A DNA stretch of 64,000 nt from Betaproteobacteria bacterium (GTDB lineage: Bacteria > Pseudomonadota > Gammaproteobacteria > Burkholderiales > Casimicrobiaceae), in contig JADKKQ010000010.1 in the NCBI GenBank assembly GCA_016720425.1, positions 1 to 64,000 of the forward strand, in the 5' to 3' direction. The notes under the pieces were generated by a model. It worked only from the letters and a program-made list of their open reading frames with translations, was not told the origin of the DNA and searched no databases. Made by a program: the position numbers and the translations under genes. This document shows, piece after piece, positions 19,486-28,891 of this stretch (position 1 is its first letter; the number at the start of each line of letters is the position of its first letter).

Positions 19486-20244
19486 ATGAACCCTATCATA
19501 TCCAACCGCATTCTCGCCTGCGTGACGCTGGCCGTGGCCTGCCTGCCGTCGACCGCCTCTGCGCAGCCTGCCGGTGTCGATGCGCAAGCCGACGCCGTGT
19601 TTCGCTCGATGACCCGCTACGTCGCCGGCCTGAAGCAGTTCAGCGCCAAGACCGAGAACACCCTCGAAGTGGTGACCACCGACGGGCAGAAGATTCAGTT
19701 CAGCGCCCCGGCGACACTCACGGTGTCGCGACCGGACAAATTGCGGGCCGAGCGGCGCGGCGACATCGTCGAACAGGCGTTCTACTACGATGGCAAGTCG
19801 CTGACGCTCTACAACCCCGATACCAAGCACTTCGCTACGGTGCCGGCGCCAGCGAACATCGATGCCATGCTCGATTTCGCCCGGACCAAGCTGGACGTGA
19901 TCGCGCCAGGAACCGATTTAATCGACACCCGCTCCTACGAGTTGCTGATGCAGGATGTGACGGCTGGCCGGTACCTCGGGTTGGCGATGGTCGGTGGGCA
20001 ACGTTGCCACCACCTGGCCTATCGCGGCGCGGAGGTGGATTGGCAGATCTGGATTCGTGAGGGCAGCCAACCGGCGCCGTGTCGCTACGTGATCACCTCG
20101 AAAGCCGTGGCCGGTGCACCTCAGTTCAGCGTCCAGATCGTGAAATGGGACGCCTCTGCAAAGGTCGACGCCGGCAAGTTCCGCTTCGTGCCACCCGCTG
20201 GAGCGAGGCCCGTCGCATTCCTGCCACAAAGCCAGCCGCGCTGA
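19486..20244 (+). CDS. DUF2092 periplasmic protein
   Basis: 252 residues with a signal peptide (VTLAVACLPSTASAQP). The body resembles DUF2092 proteins, which look like LolA/LolB-type lipid-binding half-barrels: RYVAGLKQFSAKTENTLEVVT, then LTVSRPDKLRAERRGD, FYYDGKSLTLYNPDTKHFATV, and a C-terminal WDASAKVDAGKFRFVPPAGA. Such folds bind lipid or lipoprotein in the periplasm; the precise role is unknown. GAGGA lies seven bases before the ATG. It is followed after 17 bases by the small Ala-rich gene and probably co-transcribed. In my experience of this family it often accompanies arylsulfatase or DUF1254 genes; that link is from memory. Confidence 0.8.
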   Translation: MNPIISNRILACVTLAVACLPSTASAQPAGVDAQADAVFRSMTRYVAGLKQFSAKTENTLEVVTTDGQKIQFSAPATLTVSRPDKLRAERRGDIVEQAFYYDGKSLTLYNPDTKHFATVPAPANIDAMLDFARTKLDVIAPGTDLIDTRSYELLMQDVTAGRYLGLAMVGGQRCHHLAYRGAEVDWQIWIREGSQPAPCRYVITSKAVAGAPQFSVQIVKWDASAKVDAGKFRFVPPAGARPVAFLPQSQPR

Positions 20245-20261
20245 CACCCAAGGAGTCCATC

Positions 20262-20732
20262 ATGAAGATCTCTGCCCCGCTGTTCGTCACCGGTTCGGTC
20301 CTGCTGCTTGCGGCATCCGAGTTCGTTCCCTTGCCTGGTGTCGGGTTCATTGGCGACGCGCAGGCCATCATCGGAATGCCGAGGACGCCGGTCAGTGTTG
20401 CTGGCGTTGCACGGCGCACGGCGGTGCGTACAACGGCAGTCGTCACAACCGAGGTGGCCGTATCCTCGGCGGCAGCAGCGTCGGCCGCATCGGCGCAGGC
20501 TGCAGCCGCATCGTCGCAGGCCGCAGCAGCGCAGGCGGCGGCCGCGAAGCCTCCCGCGCCGGCTCCTGCACCGAGCGCGGGGCCGCTTGCCGTCGGGACG
20601 GTGGTGGGCAAACTGCCCGACGGGTGCGTATCGGCGCCTATCAGCGGTGTCGAGTATTACCTCTGCGGCGGCACCTATTACCGCGCGGCATTTCAGGGCA
20701 ACAACCTGGTGTACGTGGTGTCGAAGCCCTGA
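20262..20732 (+). CDS. Small secreted Ala-rich protein with conserved Tyr/Cys C-terminus
   Basis: 156 residues. A signal-like hydrophobic start (MKISAPLFVTGSVLLLAASE) is followed by a long Ala/Ser/Gln low-complexity linker (residues about 65-100) and a compact C-terminal motif: KLPDGCVSAPISGVEYYLCGGTYYRAAF...LVYVV. The two Cys and the Tyr pairs suggest a small disulfide-bonded exported domain. A strong AAGGAG lies eight bases before the ATG at 20262. No function is known. A second protein of the same plan is encoded at 30511-31040, so the locus holds a pair. Confidence 0.75.
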   Translation: MKISAPLFVTGSVLLLAASEFVPLPGVGFIGDAQAIIGMPRTPVSVAGVARRTAVRTTAVVTTEVAVSSAAAASAASAQAAAASSQAAAAQAAAAKPPAPAPAPSAGPLAVGTVVGKLPDGCVSAPISGVEYYLCGGTYYRAAFQGNNLVYVVSKP

Positions 20733-21040
20733 GTCCTCGCCGCGAATCCGTTGCGATGCCCAGCGAGCCGGTCGCTCCAATCTCACCCAACACGAGGCCC
20801 ACGATGAACAAGCCCACACAGTTAAAGATTGGCGCCGCTGAGGACTATTGCGACGGAGTGCACGGCTTGAGACCGTCCGCGGTCAGCTAGCGAGCCACGC
20901 GTGCCACCGCAGGCCTGAAAGTTGAACTCAGTTGCCGCCAACGGTGGTTCCTGCCAATTCGGAATGCGGGTCGCTACGAGCAGCCGTTTCGAGGCATCCC
21001 TGCTAGAATCAAAGTCAACCAAACATGAACAACTGAACCC
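20733..21040. other. Intergenic gap with a possible truncated leader ORF
   Basis: About 300 bases. It holds a 28-codon frame from ATG 20804 (MNKPTQLKIGAAEDY) that stops at TAG near 20890. It may be the start of a truncated secreted-protein gene. Nothing else is recognisable. Confidence 0.3.
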
Positions 21041-21898
21041 ATGACAGAACTGATGTATGACATCAACAGCGGAGCGATCGCTGGCGTTCTTTTCGGCTCA
21101 ATGCTGCTGGCTATCGAGATCGGCCTGCGCGTCGGCTTTAGCGCCAAGAATTCAGCGACTGAGGCCTCCAGATCGCACGTCAGTGCGATTCAGTCCTCCA
21201 TCCTCGGCATACTCGCTCTGCTCCTCGCATTTACCTTCTCCCTGTCGTTGCAACGCTTCGACAGCCGCAGCGAGGCTGTCGTGAACGAAGCCAATGCCAT
21301 TGGCACCGCATACCTTCGCGCGCAACTGCTTCCTGCTTCGCTGCGCGATGACGCGCAAGTCGCGTTGCGCGAGTATCTTGAACTCCGCGTCCAGGCGAGC
21401 GCCGTTTCCGGCATCGAGCGAGCGGAGCGGGAGGAGTTGCTGACGAAGACCGCGCGCAGTCAAACCACGCTCTGGGGCTTTGCCCGAAGGGCGGCCGAAG
21501 CGAACCCGAACCCGAACCCCGTGACGTCAGGCCTCTTCATCCAGTCTCTGAATGAAGTCTTCGATGCGTTCGGCAGACGTGTCGCCGCGCTTGACCGGCA
21601 CGTGCCGGAAATGGTGCTGTTGCTGCTGTATGTGACATTCGTGATGGCCGGTGCGATCGTAGGCTTCGCTTCGGGCGCGGGTGGACATCGGCCGTCGATG
21701 GCCAGCTACATAATGATTGTGCTGATGGTTGTGCTCGTGTTCATCATTCTCGATCTTGACCGCCCGCGGCGAGGAGTCATCGAGGTGAGCCAGAAGAGTC
21801 TGTACGATCTGCAAGCTGCCATCAAGGGGGAAGCCAAGGCGCTCGGCACGCAGCCGCCCGCAAACACCTCCGTCCCTGCAAGCACGGGGCAACGTTGA
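21041..21898 (+). CDS. DUF4239 (bestrophin-like) membrane protein
   Basis: 285 residues. The two N-terminal helices (GAIAGVLFGSMLLAIEIGL and AIQSSILGILALLLAFTFSL) and two C-terminal helices (LLLYVTFVMAGAIVGFASG and YIMIVLMVVLVFIILDLDRP) flank a cytoplasmic or periplasmic helical segment of about 110 residues. The SLQRFDSRSEAVVNEANAIGTAYLRA segment after helix 2 and the LDRPRRG after the last helix are typical of DUF4239. The fold is likened to bestrophin channels, but transport is unproven. It lies between the small secreted gene and the two-component genes on the same strand. Confidence 0.8.
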   Translation: MTELMYDINSGAIAGVLFGSMLLAIEIGLRVGFSAKNSATEASRSHVSAIQSSILGILALLLAFTFSLSLQRFDSRSEAVVNEANAIGTAYLRAQLLPASLRDDAQVALREYLELRVQASAVSGIERAEREELLTKTARSQTTLWGFARRAAEANPNPNPVTSGLFIQSLNEVFDAFGRRVAALDRHVPEMVLLLLYVTFVMAGAIVGFASGAGGHRPSMASYIMIVLMVVLVFIILDLDRPRRGVIEVSQKSLYDLQAAIKGEAKALGTQPPANTSVPASTGQR

Positions 21899-23130
21899 CC
21901 CGAAGCCGACGCAACGATTTCGCTGTCTCGATCCATGGTTGGCACCACGCCGGGCCGAGGTCGTGCTCAACTCTTCGTCATCAATCGTCCGCTTTCGGGC
22001 AACGTATATGCAGGGGCGAACGGCAGGTGTGGGTCGTAAGGATGAGTACGCGGCCTTCGGATGCAGTCGTTCAGCCAGGATTTCTTGCCGGTTGATGAAG
22101 GCAACCCGCGAACGACCGCTGTCGCCGCCACTGGCTTTCTCGGCGGCGTGATCGAATGTCAAGTTCCAAGGTACACCGGTCGTTCGCCGAGTTAGAGCGG
22201 CGGTTCGCCACCGGTTTGGCCGCAGCCGAGAGATCAGCCCTTGGGGATCCGGCAGGTTCCATGTTCGGGCTGATCGAGGATCGCATGACCGTGGGGGCAG
22301 CGCCTGGCGGCCATTTCCGGCGTCGAGCGATAGCGCCGCGGCCCCTTGATCGGGACCGGCTTTGCGGAGAATAGCGCGACGAGCTTCTGGGGTGCGGCCG
22401 TCGGCCCCAGTGACGGCTGCACCGTCCAAACCGGCCGTGCGCGGCGATTTCCTGAGGTCGTACGACTTCTGGCGCACGGCCTGAAGGCAGCCGAACGTCT
22501 CGTGCCCTGCAGGCCGCCGGAGCCGCCGCTGAAAGGACTGGGCTTCCGATCGTGCGGCCAAGCTTCGAACGGACAGCTTACGGGCGCCGCGGCGAACGGT
22601 CACACCATCGGCCAAGAGGCGATCGGAGGAGCCTCCGGACGCGCGAACCCCCCCCCTTCCTCCCCCACGCGTCTGCCTTCGGGCTTCGGCCACCACCCAC
22701 GGCCAAGGGCGGGGGGACCGAAATTTCCTCGAACCGGGCGCCGGCCTCACACCGCGCTTCCGGAATGAGTGGCTTAGACCCCGAGCTACCTAGATCAACC
22801 GCGTAAGACTCGCAGTGCCAAGCGCCTCCCAGAATGACAGACGTCGCCTCGTGCCTGTCAGGCGGCAGCCCGTCGGTTGCGCCCCATAGCGACCCCGAGG
22901 CTTGTGCCCCCCTCCCCCCCGGGGGGGCACCGGGGCCGAAATATCCTGGACGATGATGGCCGCGGCGAGCTCGCGGATTGATCCATCTGTTGGGCTCGTC
23001 AAGTGCGATCAGGCCCTTGCCCGCGAGCCCCGCGCGCCCGGGCGGGGGCCGCGCGGCGACGCGGCGCCGTTCCCCGCCGCGCCCCCCAGCGTCGCCGGGG
23101 GGGGGCGCCGGCCGCGACGGGGCTGGGCCT
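21899..23130. other. Gene-poor stretch ending in a GC-extreme, low-complexity block
   Basis: About 1.2 kb with no gene I can support. From about 22630 the sequence turns into runs of C and G: a nine-C run near 22650, an eight-C/seven-G junction near 22914-22928, and dense GC tracts at 23035-23110. The block replaces the expected N-terminus of the histidine kinase that follows. This may be a mis-assembled join or a real rearrangement. Confidence 0.5.
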
Positions 23131-24765
23131 GTGCCGTGCGTGATCGTACTGTCCATCATCGGGTTCGTGCACTTCTATTTCGAAGCCGGAAGACGCTGGC
23201 TGGCCTACGCTGCCATCGCGTTTCGGCTGTTGGCCCTGCTGCTCAACTTTGCGACCGGAGTCAACCTCAACTTTCAGGATGTAACCGGGTTGGGGCGTGC
23301 AACGCTGTGGGGAGGCGTCGTCGTCGCGGTTCCCGTCGGCATTCCCAATGCATGGCAGATCTTCGCACAGATCGGCAATCTGCTGCTCGTGGTATTCGTC
23401 GTCGATGCTTCCATCACGCTCTGGCGTCGCGGTGATTCCGTGGCGCGCCGCCGTGCATTGCTCGTGGGTGGGAGCATCGTGCTGTGCGTCGTTGTGGTCG
23501 CCAGCTTTGGAGCGCTCATTGTCGCTGGAGCGGTGCATGCGCCAACAATCCTTACACCGGGCTTTCTGGTCGTAGTTCTGGCTATGGGGTACGAGCTGTC
23601 CTGGGACGTGATCGCAGCAGCGCAGCTCACTGCGAAGCTGCGTACAAGCGAGATAAGCCTGCGGGCAAGCGAGGAGCAGTTTCGTGCAGTCGTCGAGTCC
23701 GTGCCGAACGCGATTCTGCTCGTGGACGGCCAGGGCAAGGTCACGCTCACGAACCCACAGGCGCAGGCGCTCTTTGGCTACGCGCGCGAGGAGATGGTCG
23801 GACGACCGGTCGAACTGCTGATCCCGCAATGGCATCTTTCCGCGCACGAGACTTATCACCAGAGCTATGCCGCAGACGCGCGTCCGCCGGTGATGGGTGT
23901 CGCGCGCGAGCTGTATGCGCTACACAAGGACGGCAGCGAAGTGCCGGTGGAAATGGTCCTCAAGCCGATGCAGACGGTCGACGCGTCGTTTGTTCTGGTA
24001 TCGCTCGTGGACGTTACCGAGCGGCGGCAGAATGAGCGGACTGCGGCCAGGCAGCGCGATGAGATTTCCCATCTCTCGCGCGTGGCGATGCTGGGTGAGC
24101 TGTCCGGGTCCATTGCGCACGAGATAAATCAACCGTTGATGGGTATCTTGAGCAACGCCCAGGCTGCCCAGCGTTTCCTGGCGCGCGACGATGTGAATCT
24201 CGACGAGGTGCGTGAAATCCTGGTCGACATTGTCGAGGACGACAAGCGGGCGGGTGAGGTCATCCGGCGCCTGCGCGCGTTGCTAAAGAAAGGAGAAGTG
24301 CAGAATAGGCCACTCGACATCAATTCTGTCGTCGACGACGTTATGCGCCTTGCGCGCAACGACCTGATGAATCGCGACGTTGCGGTAAGCACCGAGCTGA
24401 CGCCGGATCTGCCACCGGTGGTCGGGGATCAAATCCAGCTGCAGCAGGTGCTCCTAAATCTGGTGATGAACGCCTGCGAGGCAATGGAGGCCGTGTCGGG
24501 AACCCCTCAGGTGCACATTCGCACGCGTCGCGCGGACGGCGGCGGCGTCGAAATGTCGGTGTCGGACCGGGGAGGTGGCATCCCGCCCGGTGATCTCGAA
24601 CGAATCTTCGAGCCATTCGTGACTACTAAGGAACACGGCATAGGATTGGGTCTTTCGATATGCCATACAATCATCATTGCGCATGGTGGCCGGCTTTGGG
24701 CGGAGAACATCGGCGGGGGCGCAATGTTCCGGTGCACGCTTCCACTGAGCGACCACGCGGAATGA
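23131..24765 (+). CDS. PAS-containing membrane histidine kinase, N-terminus truncated
   Basis: About 544 residues as read from GTG 23131; the frame is open to 22978 but that part is GC-rich nonsense. It has membrane helices (IVLSIIGFVHFYFEAGRRW, FGALIVAGAVHAPTILTP) and the NLNFQDVTGL segment known from a family of multi-helix kinases. A PAS domain follows (EEQFRAVVESVPNAILLVD to LVDVTERR), then HisKA with GSIAHEINQPL (phospho-His), N-box NLVMNACEAM, G1 DRGGGIPP and G2 GIGLGLSICHTII. Relatives have about 80 more residues of membrane domain upstream, lost here at the GC-extreme block. The stop overlaps the response-regulator start (ATGA), so the two are a coupled pair. Confidence 0.85.
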   Translation: MPCVIVLSIIGFVHFYFEAGRRWLAYAAIAFRLLALLLNFATGVNLNFQDVTGLGRATLWGGVVVAVPVGIPNAWQIFAQIGNLLLVVFVVDASITLWRRGDSVARRRALLVGGSIVLCVVVVASFGALIVAGAVHAPTILTPGFLVVVLAMGYELSWDVIAAAQLTAKLRTSEISLRASEEQFRAVVESVPNAILLVDGQGKVTLTNPQAQALFGYAREEMVGRPVELLIPQWHLSAHETYHQSYAADARPPVMGVARELYALHKDGSEVPVEMVLKPMQTVDASFVLVSLVDVTERRQNERTAARQRDEISHLSRVAMLGELSGSIAHEINQPLMGILSNAQAAQRFLARDDVNLDEVREILVDIVEDDKRAGEVIRRLRALLKKGEVQNRPLDINSVVDDVMRLARNDLMNRDVAVSTELTPDLPPVVGDQIQLQQVLLNLVMNACEAMEAVSGTPQVHIRTRRADGGGVEMSVSDRGGGIPPGDLERIFEPFVTTKEHGIGLGLSICHTIIIAHGGRLWAENIGGGAMFRCTLPLSDHAE

Positions 24766-25397
24766 CCAGCGGCACACCCATCGTCTTCGTCGTTGACGAT
24801 GACGCTTCGGTGCTGAGGGGCCTGAAGCGGCTGCTGCGCTCTGCCGGGTTCACGGCCGAGACCTTTGCTTCCGCACCCGAGTTCCTTGAACGGTACGACC
24901 GAGATGTCGCGGGTTGCGTGATCCTCGACCTCACAATGCCCGGCTTCGATGGCTTGCAGATGCAAAAGGCGCTGGCCGACCGGGGTAGCGTGCTACCGAT
25001 CATCTTTCTCACCGGACATGGTGACATCGCAACGAGCGTGCAGGCGATGAAAGGGGGCGCGGTCGACTTCCTGACCAAGCCCGTGAATGATGAGGAGCTG
25101 CTCACTGCCGTGCGCATGGCGATCCAGCGGTGCGAAGCACTCTATCAAGCGCGAGAGGAGATTGCGATTATCAGACGCCGGGTCGCGACGTTGACGCCGC
25201 GTGAACGCGAGGTCCTAACGCACCTTCTGTCCGGCAAGCTCAACAAGCAGATTGCCGCGGATCTCGGCACGGTCGAACATACGATCAAAGTCCATCGGGC
25301 GCGAGTCATGCAGAAAATGCAGGCGCACACGCTTGCAGCCCTCGTGCGGCTCGCCGAACGCGCTGGCATCGACGCGGCGCCGCCCACCGAGGGCTGA
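24762..25397 (+). CDS. FixJ/NarL-type response regulator
   Basis: 211 residues. The receiver domain has the acidic pair in VFVVDDDASV, the phospho-Asp in VILDLTMPGFDGL, the Thr in IFLTGHGDI and the Lys in DFLTKPV. The C-terminal LuxR-type helix-turn-helix reads LTPREREVLTHLLSGKLNKQIAADLG and ends with the HRARVMQKM recognition segment. It is partner to the upstream kinase (overlapping ATGA) and presumably activates transcription of part of this locus. The LTKP and TPREREV blocks are closest in style to FixJ. Confidence 0.92.
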   Translation: MTSGTPIVFVVDDDASVLRGLKRLLRSAGFTAETFASAPEFLERYDRDVAGCVILDLTMPGFDGLQMQKALADRGSVLPIIFLTGHGDIATSVQAMKGGAVDFLTKPVNDEELLTAVRMAIQRCEALYQAREEIAIIRRRVATLTPREREVLTHLLSGKLNKQIAADLGTVEHTIKVHRARVMQKMQAHTLAALVRLAERAGIDAAPPTEG

Positions 25398-25541
25398 TCT
25401 CCCGCCGCATCCCGCGTACGTGAAATTGACGCAGGACGGCCAGGCGGCGGCGTGCGCTTCGATGACGGTGGCTGGGCACGTTTTCGCTATGTCACCAAGG
25501 TGTAATACCCCTCGCCATCCGCATCGCCTATTGTGCTGCCG

Positions 25542-25943
25542 ATGGCCACCAGGACGCCACGAATCGCGGTTGTTGATGATGATCCGTTCGTCCTCAGGGG
25601 ATTGGGGCGTTTGCTTCGGTCGGCCGGATTTGACGTGGACGCCTATGCATCAGGTGCCGCGTTTCTGAATGCTGGGGACGATGATGAGCCCGACTGCGTG
25701 GTACTTGATCTGCACATGCCGCAAACAACCGGATTCGAAGTTCAGGCCGAACTTGTCAAGCGCGGACGAAGCACGCCCGTCATCGTGATTACCGGCGACG
25801 ATAACCCGGAATCCCAGTCGCGCGCGCTTCGGCTTGGTGCGAAAGGCTATTTCGGAAAGCCCGTCGATGGCGAGGCGCTGCTCGCGACCATCGACGCGGC
25901 GATCACCACCCGGAGGGCGCAAGCCGGATGGCGACGCCCATGA
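25542..25943 (+). CDS. Single-domain response regulator (receiver only)
   Basis: 133 residues comprising a receiver domain with no output domain: VVDDDPFVLRGL (acidic pocket), VVLDLHMPQTTGFEV (phospho-Asp), VIVITGDDNP (Thr) and GYFGKPVDGEAL (Lys). The GYFGKP rather than FLTKP block sets it apart from the FixJ-type partner. It probably serves as a phosphate sink or as a second target for the upstream kinase, forming a three-gene signalling cassette. The start at ATG 25542 gives MATRTPRIAVVDDD. Confidence 0.85.
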   Translation: MATRTPRIAVVDDDPFVLRGLGRLLRSAGFDVDAYASGAAFLNAGDDDEPDCVVLDLHMPQTTGFEVQAELVKRGRSTPVIVITGDDNPESQSRALRLGAKGYFGKPVDGEALLATIDAAITTRRAQAGWRRP

Positions 25944-26013
25944 GCAGACACGCAACGGCCGGGTCGGCACGCCCCCGCCGTACCCACGGACACGATAGGA
26001 GATGGAGTCGGAC

Positions 26014-28842
26014 ATGTACACGATGATCGTCAGGTTCGCCATTGCGGCCAGTGTCCTTGCCGCGGCAGCGATGCCGCTGCAGGCAAAAGGCCAGGTGGCC
26101 GTCGAGGAACTCAAGGCCACCGCCGAGGAAGCCTACCTGTACGGGTTCCCGATGATCGTCGGCTACGACGTCATGTACAAGTTCTTCATCGACCACAACT
26201 CCGGGCAGTTCAAGGCGCCGATCAACACGCTCAACAACGAGGCGCGCGTCTTCACGCCGAAAGACACGGCGATCAGCACGCCCAACAGCGACACGCCGTA
26301 CTCGATGGCGATGCTGGACTTGCGCGCCGAGCCGATGGTCCTTTGCATGCCGGAGATCGAGAAGGCGCGCTATTACGACGTGCAGCTTGTCGATCTCTAC
26401 ACCAACAACTATGGCTACATCGGCAGCCGCGCCACCGGCAACGGCGCTGGTTGCTACCTCGTCAGCGGACCGGAATGGCAAGGGGAAAAACCGCCCGGTA
26501 TCGCCAAAGCGTTCCGCAGCGAGACGCAGTTCGGCCTCGTCCTCTACCGCACGCAGCTCTTCAACCCTGCGGACATGGACAAGGTCAAGAAGATCCAGGC
26601 GGGCTACAAGCTGCAGCCACTGTCGGTGTTCCTCGGCAAGCCCACGCCACCTGCGGCACCGGCGATCGACTGGCCGAAATTGACGCCGGAAATGTTCACG
26701 ACCGGCTTCGCCGAGTATCTCGACTTTCTGCTGCAGTTCAGTCCGCCGATAGGTTCCGCCGCGGTCGAAAAGCCGTTGCGTGAGAAGTTCGCCGCGATCG
26801 GCATCGGCGCGGACCGAAAAGCTCCGCCGAAGACGCCCTCGCCTGAGGTGAAGGTGGCGATCGGCGAAGGGGTCAAGGCGGCATTCGCGAAGATCGGCGC
26901 AACCGCTGAAGGCGTGGGCGCCACGGTCAACGGCTGGCAGATCGGGTCCGCCGCCGGCAGCCGCGACTTCTACAAGGGCAACTGGGCGTTGCGCGCCGCC
27001 GCCGCCAAGCTCGGCATCTACGGCAACAGCGAGGCCGAAGCCGTCTATCCGTTCACGCGCAGCGACGCCAACGGCATCGTCCTCGACGGCAGCAAGCACA
27101 CCTACCAGATGACGTTCGCGCCCGGGCAGCTTCCCCCGGTCAACGCGTTCTGGTCGATCACGATGTACGACGGGCGCACCCAGTTGCTGATCGACAATCC
27201 GATCAACCGCTACCTCGTCAATTCGCCGATGCTCTCGGATCTGAAGAAGAATCCGGACGGTTCGCTCACGCTCTTCATCCAGCGCGACTCGCCGGGCAAG
27301 GACAAGGAATCCAACTGGCTGCCGGCGCCCGACGGCCCGATGTTCGTCGTGATGCGCCTGTATTGGCCGAAGGACGATGCACCCTCGGTCTACCCACTGG
27401 GCAAGGGAAGCTGGAAGCCGCCCGCCATCGTGCCGGTGCGCAACCTCAACGCGCTGGCCGTCACGCGTTTCGGTGACAAGTCGCTGGAGAACATCGTGCG
27501 CACGGACGAGCGATACGGCCACGACGGCGTGTTCCAGGGTCCGCGCGGGTGGGCCTATTGGAATCATCTCGAATACCCGAAGCCGATCCAGAACCCGAAC
27601 CTCTGGCCCGACACGCAGTCGACCTACTTTCTCGGGCGCCTCGAATTGCCGGCGGGCAGTGTCATGACGATGGACTTCAGCTACCCGCAAGCCCGCTACT
27701 TCCAGTTCGCGCTTTACCGCTGGGAACGCAACACGTTCGTCGCCGCTGACGCCATCGTCGGGCCCGAGATCGAGCCGGAGCCAGGTTCCACGAACCCCTT
27801 CCGTGTCGGCGCCAATCGACTCGCCGAGCGGCGCGGCTTCAAGCTCAGGATCGTTGCCGATGACCCCCCGGTGGCACCGAACAAGCGTGCACCGAACACG
27901 GTCTATGCCGGCAAGAGCGGCGGCCAGATCGAGGGGGTGATCCGCATCTACCTGTCGGACCAGGGCCGCGACGGCACCGGATGGGGGCCGGCGGATGCGT
28001 CGTACGGAAGCCGCGGATTCCCGACGTACTCGGCCACGCTTGCCGATGGGACGAAGCTCACGGCCGCGGATGTGATCAAACAGATGGCGCGGCCCATCAC
28101 GGGCGCCACGAAGCAGCCGCTGACGGCCGAGCAGTGGGAAGAGATCGTGCACGCGAAGACCAACGATCCGACACTCGACCCCGCGACTGCGCCCGCGCGC
28201 AAGGATCCCAAGTGGGAGAAATTCTGGACGCTGCGCTACTCCGTGGTCGGTGCGTTCAAGTCGCCCGAGGAGCGTGCCAAGATTCCGTTCGCGGGCGCGA
28301 TGGAGGGCGGCGGCGATCCCTCGACCCAGTACCTCGTCACCTACCTTTCGCGCAAGTTCGGCCCGGTGTACGTGATGCGCGGCAAGATGCCCACCTTCCC
28401 GAATACCTACGCTGGTGCAAGCGGCAGGGGCCTCGAAGTGATGCCCGATGCGCAGACCCAGTATTGGTCGCTCGTCAGCGCCGAGGCCGCGCCGTCCGGA
28501 CAGATCGTCGACGGCCTGACCGACATGCAGGTTCCGCTGGATGCCGACCGCAACTACACGATCGTGGTCAGCCGCAAGGAAGACCGCCCGAGCAACGCGA
28601 CGCTGGAGAACGGCATCGCGTGGATGGAGTGGAGTCCGCGTGGCGAGGGGATCGACGGGCCGAAGAACCGACCGGACTTCGGCATGCTGATGCTGCGCAT
28701 CATGGCGAACAACCCAAGCTGGACGCAGAGCCCCGACAAGGTGACCAAGCCCGGCATGGAAGAGGCCGTCATGGGCCCGTATCTGCCCAAGGGCGAGTAC
28801 ACGACCAAGGCGGCGTTCGAGGCGAGCGGGCGCAACAAGTAG
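26014..28842 (+). CDS. Double-length DUF1254/DUF1214 secreted protein
   Basis: About 942 residues. After a signal peptide (MIVRFAIAASVLAAAAMPLQAKG) comes DUF1254 (TAEEAYLYGFPMIVGYD, NTPNSDTPYSMAML, RYYDVQLVDLYTNNYGYIG) and DUF1214 (NWALRAAAAKLGIYGNSEAE, PVNAFWSITMYD, DSPGKDKESNWLPAPDGPM), which together normally end a protein near residue 460. Here another 460 residues follow, beginning near GSWKPPAIVPVRNLNAL, with ARYFQFALYRWERNTFVAAD and PEPGSTNPFRVGANR segments. This is a second beta-rich module I cannot name. Domain functions are unknown; DUF1254/1214 proteins are exported. The start at 26014 has GGAG six bases upstream. It is likely an envelope component co-regulated with the propeller protein 49 bases downstream. 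Confidence 0.82.
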   Translation: MYTMIVRFAIAASVLAAAAMPLQAKGQVAVEELKATAEEAYLYGFPMIVGYDVMYKFFIDHNSGQFKAPINTLNNEARVFTPKDTAISTPNSDTPYSMAMLDLRAEPMVLCMPEIEKARYYDVQLVDLYTNNYGYIGSRATGNGAGCYLVSGPEWQGEKPPGIAKAFRSETQFGLVLYRTQLFNPADMDKVKKIQAGYKLQPLSVFLGKPTPPAAPAIDWPKLTPEMFTTGFAEYLDFLLQFSPPIGSAAVEKPLREKFAAIGIGADRKAPPKTPSPEVKVAIGEGVKAAFAKIGATAEGVGATVNGWQIGSAAGSRDFYKGNWALRAAAAKLGIYGNSEAEAVYPFTRSDANGIVLDGSKHTYQMTFAPGQLPPVNAFWSITMYDGRTQLLIDNPINRYLVNSPMLSDLKKNPDGSLTLFIQRDSPGKDKESNWLPAPDGPMFVVMRLYWPKDDAPSVYPLGKGSWKPPAIVPVRNLNALAVTRFGDKSLENIVRTDERYGHDGVFQGPRGWAYWNHLEYPKPIQNPNLWPDTQSTYFLGRLELPAGSVMTMDFSYPQARYFQFALYRWERNTFVAADAIVGPEIEPEPGSTNPFRVGANRLAERRGFKLRIVADDPPVAPNKRAPNTVYAGKSGGQIEGVIRIYLSDQGRDGTGWGPADASYGSRGFPTYSATLADGTKLTAADVIKQMARPITGATKQPLTAEQWEEIVHAKTNDPTLDPATAPARKDPKWEKFWTLRYSVVGAFKSPEERAKIPFAGAMEGGGDPSTQYLVTYLSRKFGPVYVMRGKMPTFPNTYAGASGRGLEVMPDAQTQYWSLVSAEAAPSGQIVDGLTDMQVPLDADRNYTIVVSRKEDRPSNATLENGIAWMEWSPRGEGIDGPKNRPDFGMLMLRIMANNPSWTQSPDKVTKPGMEEAVMGPYLPKGEYTTKAAFEASGRNK

Positions 28843-28891
28843 TGGCCGGCAGAGCACGGTGCCAAGCAAGAAAATCATCGGAAACACGCAA

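Noticed and set aside
21527..22750. Minus-strand 407-codon open frame across the gap after the DUF4239 gene
   Set aside because: It overlaps the DUF4239 gene on the other strand, is low in hydrophobic residues, and matches nothing I recognise.
23695..24040. Haem-binding FixL-type PAS domain
   Set aside because: The His at the ligand position is also common in PAS domains that bind no haem, and the rest of the pocket cannot be judged by eye, so no haem claim is made.
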